Shown: in pieces, positions 47,256 through 57,056 of the stretch
Layout of the letters: each line of letters starts with the position of its first letter
Numbering within the stretch: position 1 is the stretch's first letter
NCBI GenBank assembly: GCA_950097015.1
Contig: CATNEN010000039.1
Coordinates: 2,802,001-2,866,000, forward strand
Source: Macrostomum hystrix
Lineage: Eukaryota; Platyhelminthes; Macrostomidae
Direction: 5' to 3'
Length of the DNA stretch: 64,000 nucleotides
Program-made: the position numbers and the translations under genes
Notes under the pieces: model-generated
What the model was told of the DNA's origin: nothing
Databases searched by the model: none
The model's input: the letters and a program-made list of their open reading frames with translations, nothing else

Positions 47256-47875
47256 GGTTAAAAGGAGATAAAAGGAAGAAAAAGGCTGACAGACAGAGAT
47301 TAATTTTGTTTATAATTCACGAGCAAAATAACAAACTGCAAGGTTGACGCTTAAAATAATAAACTTGCTATGTTTAGTGGGCAAGCTAATAAACTATGTT
47401 TACCAAGGGTCAGAAAAAAGTAATGAAAACTTTCAGGCATTGCTACAGAAGCTTGAGAGGTGAGTAGCGCACTGAGGCAACACTGAGCGGTTAAAAAAAC
47501 TGTCTCGGAAAAACAAACCAGGTACACGAATTTGTGGAGAAAACAAATGAAAGGTCATGCTGCTTCATCTGATAATGATTCTTAGATTAGCGAAGATGTA
47601 AAACATTGGCAGCTCTAATACTGAAAGGGTTAATACAGCTCAAATACTGATACATCAATGTGAAAAACTGCCTCCCGCCTGAAAAGTCAAGTATGCCGGT
47701 GAATAAAATTTTCTTTTCTGATTTTTCAGCGGCTAAATGGAAAAACCAAAATTTGACTAACAGGAAATTAGAATCTAGTATAGGGGCGATAGCAGCATGC
47801 GAGAAAGAATACAGAATGCTGGAAAAGAAATATTACCAGCAGTTCGAACAGTTTCAAATCTAGGTGCCAAAAAAC
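47256..47875. other. Intergenic, nothing recognised
   Basis: AT-rich spacer. The 67-codon open frame at 47660-47863 on the plus strand has no recognisable motif. Confidence 0.4.
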
Positions 47876-48410
47876 ACTTACCTCACTTCCTGGCTAATGA
47901 GATGACACTAAAGACACCCACCTCCTCACTTCCTGACCAATGAGATGACACTAAAGACACCCACCTCCACAATTCCTGGCCAATGAAATGACTCTAAAGA
48001 CACCCACCACCACACTCCACGGCCAATGAAATGACTCTAAAGACACCCACCTCCACACTCCACGGCCAATGAAATGACTCTAAAGCCACCCACCTCCTTA
48101 CTTCCTGACTAATTAGATGACAACAAACACAACCTCCTCACTTCCTGCCAAATGAAATGACACTAAAACACAACCTCTTCACTTCCTGACCAATGAGATT
48201 ACACCAAGAACATCACCACCTCACTCCATGGCCAATTAGATGACACTAAAGATACCCACCTCCTCACTCCATGGCAAATGAGATGACTCAAAGCCACCCA
48301 CCTCCTTACTTCCTGGCCAATGAAATGACACTAAGAACATTCACCACCTCACTCCATGGTCACAAAATACACTAAAGACACCCACCTCCTCACTTCCGGG
48401 TCAAAAAGCT
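47876..48410. repeat. ~43-bp diverged tandem repeat with CCAAT
   Basis: About 12 diverged copies of a unit with CACCTCCTCACTTCCTGG, CCAATGAGATGAC and ACTAAAGACACC. Most copies carry the CCAAT pentamer. Intergenic, about 0.5 kb past the MARVEL-like gene stop. Confidence 0.88.
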
Positions 48411-48890
48411 GAAGTAAAAAAATGGACACTTTCAGCCCTAGTCTATTAGCTTGTCCAAAATACACAAAAACTTCAATCCGAGTCATATTCAATTCAATAA
48501 ATAATTCAGCTAAAACCAATGCGCAATTTTTCGTAAACTCAATACTGGCGTCAATACAGCGTTAATGCGAACTTGCCAAGACTGACAAAAAATGCTAGAA
48601 ATAGAGCGAGAGAACTACATGTATTTTTTAACGGACTTGAAGCAAACAAAAGTGCATGCGTTAAACTAAAAATACACCTGGCTCTTTATAGACACGAAAA
48701 TTAGCATCCATCTCTCGGGATAGCAGGGTAAAAACTGGTAGCAGTCAAGATAGAACCGATAGTCTAACGGCGAAAATAAAAAAGACAAGCAAAAAATCTT
48801 AACAGAACTACACAAAGCGAAGCTCACATCCGCAGCTTGCTACTTCTGAAAGGTGAGTAGCATATATAGGACATGGCAGGCTTAGCGATG

Positions 48891-50977
48891 TCAAAGCACA
48901 GAGCACGGCAGAACTCGCCATTGAATCTCTGGCTCCTCCAGGCTGCAGCAGCTGTCGTTGATCTGGGCAGTACCTCCTTCGCCGCCGCCGATGCCACCGC
49001 CAACGCTGCCGAAGTCAACCGGGCCGGAGCACTCGAAGCGATAGCGGCCGCCGATGCGCCAGATGTGATAGGCGAACAGGGCCGTCACCGAGTAGACTGA
49101 CAGGCTCAGGAAGGATACCACCTGCCACGGGGTTGTAAAATACCATTTCCGATACATATCGGCGATGAGATACATTTAGCACACATAAACTACAAAGGAT
49201 GGGCGCTAAGTGGCTCAGCGGTTAACACGTTTGCCTCTCGCACCAAGGTCCCTGAGCTCGAGCACCGCATTAATTAGGGGCGCAGCAGTTGGGAAAAGGC
49301 TTGAGGGCTTGTCATGAAATTCACGCCCCTGATGGCCAACCTCCAAGGCACAGTGAGAGAGTACACTGCGTGACGATGAGAAAGTCAGGGCAGATGTACA
49401 CACCCTGTGTGAGTGTGGTTTTGCATAGAATATCTGTGGCAAAAACATTTCGTTTTCTGTACATATTAGCTACGCTGAACTTTTTGACAAAAGCTCCCAG
49501 CAATAAACTGGAAAAAAAACAAATTTTTCGATACATATCGGCTAGGCAATAAACTAAGCGCTTCAGATCAAGTCTCAAACAATTGCAAAGCGATTTAATA
49601 GCAGATACTCACAGCCACTGGCAGGGCTCGATTGCCCGGTATGCCCGAGTTGCAGGAGGCAACAACAGAAGTGATGAGCAGCATGAGTGACATGACCACG
49701 TAGGATATCATTTCCTGGAAATTGGGAGGAGCGTAGAGTCAGTGACAATGAGTCCTGGACTGTTTCTTCACACTAAACCAAAGCCTTCCCGCATGCAAAA
49801 TGCAGGAACAAAATATCTTGTGTCAATTGGAAATTGTGCAGCGCAAGTAGCATTAGATTTAATTCTTCTCTGCGCGTGTACAGACTGACAAAGAGACCAA
49901 GAGCTATTTTTAGCAACAGTCCCGCTGTGACCCTCAGCGCCGCCACGCCTCAATAAAATCCATAAAATCCGCGCCCGAATAGCTAATCCGTTGTCTGAAG
50001 AAAAACGAGGAGCAGAAAAGGAATTTTTCAAATCCCAGTTGACAACTGGATCCAACTGGTCTGGTTAGTGGCGCCGCGCGAGGGAACTGCTGGGGAGGCG
50101 AGCAAACGCGAAAGGAAAAAACAGGGAGACAAAAAAAGCAAGAGAATAAATTTAAATAAAGATGCGAAAACAAATACTACGGCGAACAAGACAGGGCAAG
50201 ATATAAGGTGAGGGAGATAAGAAGGTGAGGGAGATAAGAAGGCGAGGGAGATAAGAAGGCGAGGGAGATAAGAAGGCGAGGGAGATAAGAAGGCGAGGGA
50301 GATAAGAAGGCGAGGGAGATAAGAAGGCGAGGGAGATAGAAAGGTGAGGGAGATAAGAAGGTGAGGGAGATAAGAAGGCGAGGGAGATAAGAAGGCGAGG
50401 GAGATAAGAAGGTGAGGGAGATAAGAAGGCGAGGGAGATAAGAAGGCGAGGGAGATAAGAAGGCGAGGGAGATAAGAAGGTGAGGGAGATAAGAAGGCGA
50501 GGGAGATAGAAAGGTGAGGGAGATAAGAAGGTGAGGGAGATAAGAAGGCGAGGGAGATAAGAAGGCGAGGGAGATAAGAAGGCGAGGGAGATAAGAAGGC
50601 GAGGGAGATAAGGTGAAGAAGATTAGATACTGTACGCGGTACCAAACAATACCTGCCCTATAACTTCCAGTACCTACTCAAGCACTCACAATGACAGACC
50701 AGTGAAGTCTAACAAAGGCAAATGAGCCGAAGAGGTGGGCGCAAAAGTACATTGCCGTTATTAGAAAGCAGGGCACGGAGGTGATGAGGCCCCAGATGCC
50801 AATGCTGGGATGGGCGGCTGCAGCAACGCCAGTGAGAATGATGGACAGCGCGGTGCCAGTCAGCTGGAAGATGCCCAACGATGACAGGCAGTGCTCGCGG
50901 TAGATCACGAAGAACCTGACGCTGCTGCCACGGTGGCAATTATTTGCAGGATTTGCAGCTGGCTGGTCCGGCTCCAT
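48891..50977 (-). CDS. Four-transmembrane MARVEL-like protein
   Basis: Three exons, both introns phase 0: 50977-50690, 49714-49613, 49121-48891. Product 206 aa. Four hydrophobic segments are visible: about 33-54 (SLGIFQLTGTALSIILTG), 57-82 (SIGIWGLITSVPCFLITAMY), 96-117 (EMISYVVMSLMLLITSVVAS), 128-150 (VVSFLSLSVYSVTALFAYHI). Both termini are predicted cytoplasmic. The C-terminal tail is Gly-rich with a CC pair and ends PCSVL. Length, four-helix spacing and the final helix followed by HIW suggest a MARVEL-domain protein (MAL/CMTM/plasmolipin-like) of sorting membranes. The match is by layout rather than a signature motif, so a different 4-TM family remains possible. An AG lies 2 nt before the ATG. 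Intron 1 holds a 17-bp array and intron 2 a SINE. Confidence 0.8.
49201..49440 (+). mobile_element. tRNA-derived SINE, family 1, copy 3
   Basis: The clearest head of the family: GGCGCTAAGTGGCTCAGCGG (A box within), TTGCCTCTCGCACCAAGG, GAGCTCGAGCACCG (B box). The body has AGGCACAGTGAGAGAGTACA and GGCAGATGTACACACC. It lies antisense in intron 2 of the MARVEL-like gene. Confidence 0.85.
50205..50625. repeat. 17-bp intronic minisatellite
   Basis: About 24 copies of GCGAGGGAGATAAGAAG (GTGAGG variant; one GATAGAAAGG variant recurs 180 bp apart, suggesting a block duplication). Intron 1 of the MARVEL-like gene. Confidence 0.95.
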
Positions 50978-52820
50978 CACTGCTCAAAGTCTACTCAAGA
51001 TTGTTTCAAAATGGAAGATGAGAACTCTGTGATGCAGAATGGCTGTAATAAATGCAGTCTGAAAAAATGGCAGAATTTGCATTTCAGAAGCCGAAGCCAA
51101 ATTATAGAAGCAGAATTATAATCTCAACTTCACATGAAACATATAGTGTGTAATTATCGAGCTATAGGCTAAAGAAACAAAAAAATTGTTAGAAAATGTA
51201 AGTAGTACTAAGCTCTTCACACATAAAATCTATATATATCTTCAAGGTAAAAAACTAAAATATGTGTTTTGTGTCTTTCTTACACATTTGTGTCTTTTTG
51301 CAGTGTCAACAAGCTTCTTGAAATTTTACCAACCAAAATACTTATATTGTGTTGTCTAAGACTTTAAGAATATTGCAACTTAATCAGTCAGATGAAACAA
51401 AATATATATTCTAAAATGTCAAGAAAGACCATAACATTGTAAATATATCTAGCATGCTCACTTTATTTTATTAATCTCTAGTTCTACCAGCAAATTCTTC
51501 TTTATTTTCACAATGAACCATTAATTTTTTTGGTTGGGGTAGCTTTTGATAAAGATATAATTGAATTGCTAAATAGTAATTATTAGGACACCAGTATGGA
51601 ACAAAGAATTTTAATCCTTCAGATTTAAGTATGTCTTCAAATAGCTAATATGAAACTATTTTTATAGTGTGGATTCTAATTTGATCAGAATATGTTAAAT
51701 AAAAAAAATTTACTTTGCAAGTAGCTATCTAATTGGCACTGTATTTTTAGCTAGCCTTGTCAAAAAATGTCATATAAACTGGCAGTCAATTGAAAAGACT
51801 ATTGAAAAAATATACTTTGTGGACTGAATAAAAATAATTAACTGCAAAAAGCTAATTTAAACTAAAAATAAAAGTTGCATAATACATTTATAAAATATTA
51901 AAAGGCATGAAAAGTAACATGAAAGTTCTAGAATTAAGTGGTAACATAAGTAGCTTTTTATATCAATTGCATTGTACCATGCAATGTATAAGAAAAATTT
52001 GAAACAGAACCTGTTTCAGAAAGAACTGGGAGTAAACTTTATGAGATTATAATTCACTTCAGTAACAGCTACTTTGGTAACAGCAACTTTCGTAACAACT
52101 GCTTTGGTCATATGATAAATGACTATTGACTAATAGTTACAATAGTAACAAAAGCAGATATAGGCCTAATGTCACAAAATATACGCAGACTAGTTAATGA
52201 GTTTATAAACAGCTTGATTTCGAAATAAGCTTTAAAAGACTGCAACATTACCGACCATATATAACTAGATCAGATCAGATCGTGTCATTTGTTACAAAAT
52301 TGCTTTAACAAACCGAAGTGGACGGTTACTTTTTATGCTTCTGTTATAGCCATTATAGGTTCAAGGTTCAAATCTAAAAAGTTCTAGCTGAGATTTGAGA
52401 ATGAGAAGTGAAGTTTGAAGTTATGAATGTCTAATTGCATTAAGTAGATGCAAAATAATGCGAGGTCTTTTAGTTCAGCCGTTGTATTAAGCAATTAACT
52501 TGGTAACAGCAACATATTTCAAATTAGTTTCACAAGTATAGCTATATATATATGGATAGCCTGTTTCCTGTGAATTATATATTTAAACGTATAACATTTA
52601 GAGTTTTCATTTTGATTTGCATTATAACAAAAGTTATTTCATTTTTACATATGTTTTCGTTTATATTAAATTGTCGAATTCTAACTGTTTCGATATTTTC
52701 TAATTATATTTGTGTCATTTACTTAATCTAGACAATGCAGCAAAATTACTCAGTCAGTATTACATCAATAAATCACTAAATAAATTATTACAAAGTGTAG
52801 TTACAAAACAACTGATCACA
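50978..52820. other. AT-rich intergenic, nothing recognised
   Basis: About 1.8 kb of strongly AT-rich DNA without tandem arrays, unusual for this window. No exon, RNA gene or repeat recognised. Confidence 0.5.
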
Positions 52821-52824
52821 CCCG

Positions 52825-53095
52825 CCTTAATCAGGCCAGATTTACAACTAACAACACAGCCGCAGCTATTGCGAGGCGCATCTGACGGTCGCATACGGCT
52901 ATTTAGTCCATTGGACTGGGGGGACGCCACTGCACCCACCATCAATAAGCCCAGCAGCTATAATTAACAGCTCGGTGAACTGAAACAGAGTTAGAGTGAA
53001 GTGTCATGCTAAAGGACACAAAGTACAAGTATTTAAGTGGGAGTCGGGAATCGAACCCCTCGATTTTTAAGCCATGAGCAGCCAAATTTTTAGAT
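52825..53095 (-). mobile_element. tRNA-derived SINE, family 2, copy 3
   Basis: Minus orientation. Head: the revcomp of 53040-53090 includes GGGGTTCGATTCCCGACTCC (B box). The body has TCCTTTAGCATGACACTTCA and the shared GGCTGTGTTGT, with a TAATAAATTTATT-like tail beyond 52825. It is the least degraded B box of the three copies. Confidence 0.7.
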
Positions 53096-53795
53096 GTATT
53101 TTTTATCTCCGCCAGCGAACTGTTGATGCGTTGACTTCTGCACTATTGAAGCTCTGATATTCTAGCTCTGATGCGAAATTGCCTATTACATTGACTAAGT
53201 GTAACTGTATAATTCTCCCCACTCATTAAATGACTCGATCACTTGACTTTATTCATTATTTACAGGTTGTAGTATTTACGAGTAGTAGTATACGAGTAGT
53301 ATACTCTTGGTAGCATTTTGTAGTCCCTGCCAATGAGCTGCTGCGGTCCACTGACGGACCTACTTAGTGTAGTAATAACAATGCTCTACAAAGCAAAACA
53401 ATGCTGTAATAAGGTAATCGTATTAACAGCGCAGGACTTACGAAATTAAATAAACAATATCCTATTGTATTGGCTGCATGCAATTCCTCCAATTGAGATA
53501 CCTGTGAGTACCTAGCTCTGGGTACTTTAATTGTGAGTACCTTGCTGGTCAACGTCGGGTGGAGAAACAAAGTGTATTTCGCTTATCTCTATTGCCTGCC
53601 ACTGTCTGTGCAAACTGCTGGTGTGGAGGCTGCAGTTGTTAGTAGTTCATCACTAGGCAGCATGGCATTAAGTATGCTTCAGGCTCGAAAGTAGCTCTAT
53701 TTAAAAGTATTACCCCCTTGGTAGTTCTTGGTAGTTAGTGGTGTTATAACTATCGAGCAAATTATTTTTAATCTTACTCCACACCAAGTCATAAA
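53096..53795. other. Intergenic, nothing recognised
   Basis: No gene. Short inverted repeats around 53285-53310 (GAGTAGTATACTC) are noted. Confidence 0.4.
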
Positions 53796-53797
53796 TA

Positions 53798-54441
53798 CTC
53801 AGCAACAGCTAAACCCCCCCCCAACTCACGCTGTCACACGGCCCAAAAGTTTTGTATGCCATCGGTGACTCAGAAATGTGTGAAGGCTGCCGCCGCCAGA
53901 CGCGAGCGCAAAGTGCGGCATGGGGGATTTGGGGAGGGGGTGGCGCAACTCAACCCACTGGTGGCTGCATTGCGCAATGGTAAACTATCAGTAGTTAAAG
54001 AGGAGGGTGCAAATCAATATTACTTGAATTTGGCACAACAGCACACACCACAGTTAAGACGTCTTCAAGACGACAACGCTGCGCCACATCGAGCAGCACA
54101 CGTGCAGCTGCTGAAGGAGCAGCTCGGCATTCGCACATTGAACTGGCCGTCAAAGTCTCCAGACATGAACCCCATCGAGCATGTCTGGGACTTTGTAAAG
54201 CGAAGAGTTCAGCAGGATGCCCCACAGAATGCTGAACAGTTGCGACTGGCGGTGCTGAATGCCTGGCAGCAGCTGCCCCAAGAGTTAATCAACCGCTGGT
54301 AATCAGGATGCCACGACGAGTCACGGCACTTTTGCATGCTCGTGGTTCCTACACACGATACTGAGACTAGAATTGAAGACATTGCTTAACTTTTGTGCCC
54401 GTGTGACAGCGTGAGTTGGGGGGGGTTTAGCTGTTGCTGAG
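53798..54441 (+). mobile_element. Internally deleted Tc1-like transposon with intact ends
   Basis: About 45-bp terminal inverted repeats: the left end reads CTCAGCAACAGCTAAACC, a C run, then CAACTCACGCTGTCACACGG. The right end (54395-54441) is the inverse, differing mainly in C-run length. TA dinucleotides flank both ends (53796-53797, 54442-54443), as expected of Tc1/mariner insertion. Total 644 bp against roughly 1.5 kb or more for full elements, so most of the 5' coding half is gone. Confidence 0.9.
53856..54302 (+). pseudogene. Truncated Tc1-like transposase
   Basis: A 148-codon frame keeps the C-terminal part of a Tc1-type DDE transposase: LQDDNAAPHRAAH (second catalytic Asp), WPSKSPDMNPIEHVWDFVK (catalytic Glu in NPIEH). 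The N-terminal helix-turn-helix region and the first catalytic Asp are missing. The frame ends early at INRW, while similar family C-terminal codons continue in another frame to about 54363, so a frameshift is also present. Not functional as it stands. Confidence 0.88.
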
Positions 54442-54639
54442 TATACTCGTACAAGGCAGCTCTAAGAAGTGGGACAAATTCTGCAGAAGGCAATACAGCA
54501 CACATACTACTATAGTCACGCAAATGTAAAGATAGACACAATGCCCACCTGCAATTGGTCCCATCCTCTAGCTTGAGCACCACGATTCTAGATCTGGTGG
54601 ATGGTAGCGATTAACAGGACTCAATTCAAATAGACTCAT

Positions 54640-55900
54640 AAATTATTCCAGCTATTCTTTGGACAGCCCTCGTATTTATTTTAGGCGCGTCGCTTGTCTA
54701 TATCTGCATTCCACGGTATCTTCACGGCACATTAAAATACGAGTAAAATGTAATTTTACGCGCGCGCTGTCGGGCTGTCGATTTTTTTTCCTTGAAAACA
54801 GTAGTAGCTGTAGTGTCAGCTTGTTTGCCCGTGTTATTATTCAGTACTTATTTTTAGACGTGTTTTTGCTAAGAGTTCACCCACGCCAAGCCGGGCCGGA
54901 CCAGCTGGGGGAACGGACGCCCACCACCCCGCGAGCGCTACCCCTGGGCTACGGTCCCGGCCAATCAGCGAGCGACCCGGCCTCACTACCTGTCTACCCT
55001 CGGCAAGAAGCGACCCCGGGGCTCAGAACGGCGGTCGCAAGTCTACTGCGATTTGTCGCCTTGGCTCAAGCTACAGCCAGGCATCCACCTCGCCGATCGA
55101 CCTAATTTGGGGTTAAAATGACTCTATATAACGAAGCGTGTTTTTGTAGTCCAAATTATCTTTTTCTCCGCAATCCGCCTCACACTGTGAGAAGCACGTG
55201 CAAATTATCGTTCTCCGCAATTCGCCTCACACTGTGAGAAGCACGTGCAAACCAGTCCACTTGTTTTGTCCCTCCCCGCCCGACCACACTCCGCTTGTTC
55301 AGTTAGGTAGCTTTCGGCGCTACGCGTCTTGAGAGTGCGCCGCTGACAAGGGTGGTCTAGATAGGCGCTTGTTGTCGAAGTCAGTACGTGCTCTCTTCGG
55401 AGACTCCGCCGTCAGGCAGAAGGAGTGCCAACCGATAGGATCTGTCGGGGCAGCGCTGAAAGCAGAGACAACCGGAGCCTCTCGGGAAGAGTAGGGCGCG
55501 GATGTAGGCCAGTTTAAGTAAAATTGTTATATCCAAATTGTTAGACCAGACTTGCTTCTCACTGTGAGCGCGCTATAATTTATTTCCGTGTGAACATCTA
55601 TTCTGTCAGTATAACTTTTAAGTCAAGTAAACGATATTCAAAGTAATTCCTATTCGTATCTGGAATCTTAGTCACAGCCAATTAACTCACTCCTAATCAA
55701 ATTATTCGAGTCTTCGCGTTCATACTGTGTTATTATTTTTCGTTGGGAGTTTCGCCGGGCCGGAGGAACACTCTGGTCTCATCGCTTATCTATTCCGCTT
55801 CGCTCGCTACCACAGTCTCTAACGCTATTTAATTCTAGATTCCCTGCTGCTATTGAAACGATTGGTAGGACACCGACCCCGGTGAATAGTGAATAGTCGC
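54640..55900 (+). promoter_or_regulatory. GC-rich promoter-like block, possible solo LTR
   Basis: CCAATCAG at 54961, then CTATATAA at about 55123, then two tandem ~48-bp copies (55152-55200, 55201-55247), each with the palindrome TCACACTGTGA and a CACGTG hexamer. A related CTCACTGTGAG is at 55558. No open frame of note follows. A CCAAT-TATA order with downstream repeats suits a Pol II promoter or LTR, but I could not define TG..CA ends or a target duplication. Confidence 0.35.
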
Positions 55901-55939
55901 TAGCTTTAAATACCTCACGCTCCAGCTAGGACATTCATA

Positions 55940-57037
55940 CGAGGGTTGTCCGGCCAAAAATAGGACTGCTCAAATATTACTTCAGCTAAGTGAGATATGA
56001 ATCTGAAAATCGATAATAATATTTTTCAATGTCTATGGACATAACTCCTCAAAAAGCTACAGCAGCGCATTTATGGTTTCTTGTCACTGCTGAATGCAAG
56101 CTTTTGCCTATCGCATACCCCTACGGCATTTCCTAGCTCTTATCTTACCACTTACGATGGTCAAACAGCGCGAAATCGTTGTTGACTGCTTCAAGGCCGG
56201 GAGATCGGCCAAGGAGTGCATGCAGCACCTGCAGGCCATCTACGGCAGCGAAGCCTTGTCGCGGAGCCAAGTATATCACATATTTGAACAGCTTCGTGAA
56301 GGTCACGATGGCTCTGATGGCAGAGGTCACCATCGTGATCCAACTGTTAGGACGCCAGCGAATGTAGCGATGGTTGAGGAGCTGATCAGTGACGACAGGC
56401 GTCTCACTGTCAGGGAACTGGCCGACTTGACTGGCATCTCGAAGACAACTGTTGACGAGATTCTGACCAAGGATCTGCAGCTCAAGCATGTGTCAGCAAG
56501 ATGGGTGCCGCACCTTCTGACTGAGGAGAACCGAGCTGAGCGAGTTCGCTGCGCGAAGAACTTCTATCGCCTGATGCGCAGCAATCCCGGCTTCCTTGTT
56601 CGAGTCATCACTGCTGATGAGACATGGCTGCACTATGTGACGCCAGAGACCAAGGTTCAGTCGAAGCAGTGGGTTCCGCGTGCAGCTGCGGCCCCAACGA
56701 AAGCGCGGGTGTCGCGCAGTGCCAAGAAGACCATGGCCATTGTGTTCTTTGACTCGAGCGGGCTGGTGTACACGCATTATGTGCCAAATGGGCTGACGGT
56801 CAACAGCCAGTACTACTGCGAGGTCCTGGACACTCTGCAAGAGCATATCAGCCGCAAGAGGCCGCAGCTGGCGCGAAAAGGCTGGTTCCTCCATCATGAC
56901 ATTGCCCGCCCCCAAGTGTCAGCGTTGACCCAGCAGTTCCTGGAGAGGCGAGGCATTCAGACTGCCACATCCGCCGTACTCCCCGGACTTGGCCCCATTG
57001 TATTGTATCTTTTCTGTAATATCTGTAATAACTGTAA
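55940..57037 (+). mobile_element. Broken mariner element (interrupted at its 3' side)
   Basis: Begins CGAGGGTTGTCCGGCCAAAA after a TA, typical of a mariner 5' terminus. Its transposase frame runs to about 57000, where it is cut by a second mariner (57040-58399). I see no recognisable 3' coding remainder or matching right TIR after 58401, so the 3' end was probably already lost. Confidence 0.75.
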
Positions 57038-57056
57038 TACTACGGGTGTGTCATAA
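56157..57056 (+). pseudogene. Mariner transposase, inactivated
   Basis: N-terminal helix-turn-helix region (VKQREIVVDCFKAGRSAKEC, LSRSQVYHIFEQLREG), then the mariner linker VRELADLTGISKTTVDEIL and WVPHLLTEENRAERVRCAKN. The first catalytic Asp is in ITADETWLHYV and the second in LHHDIARPQ (normally DNARPH). After RRGI the frame is lost: the next codons encode a PYSPDL-type motif in a different phase. The third Asp region is absent because of the neighbouring insertion. Confidence 0.88.

Noticed and set aside
46364-47271. Basic and Ser/Pro/Leu-rich frames up to 244 codons
   Set aside because: Translations of the 20-bp purine-rich array in different phases on both strands.
54659-55105. Plus-strand 148-codon frame
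   Set aside because: GC-rich composition keeps it open, with no family resemblance; it overlaps the promoter-like block.
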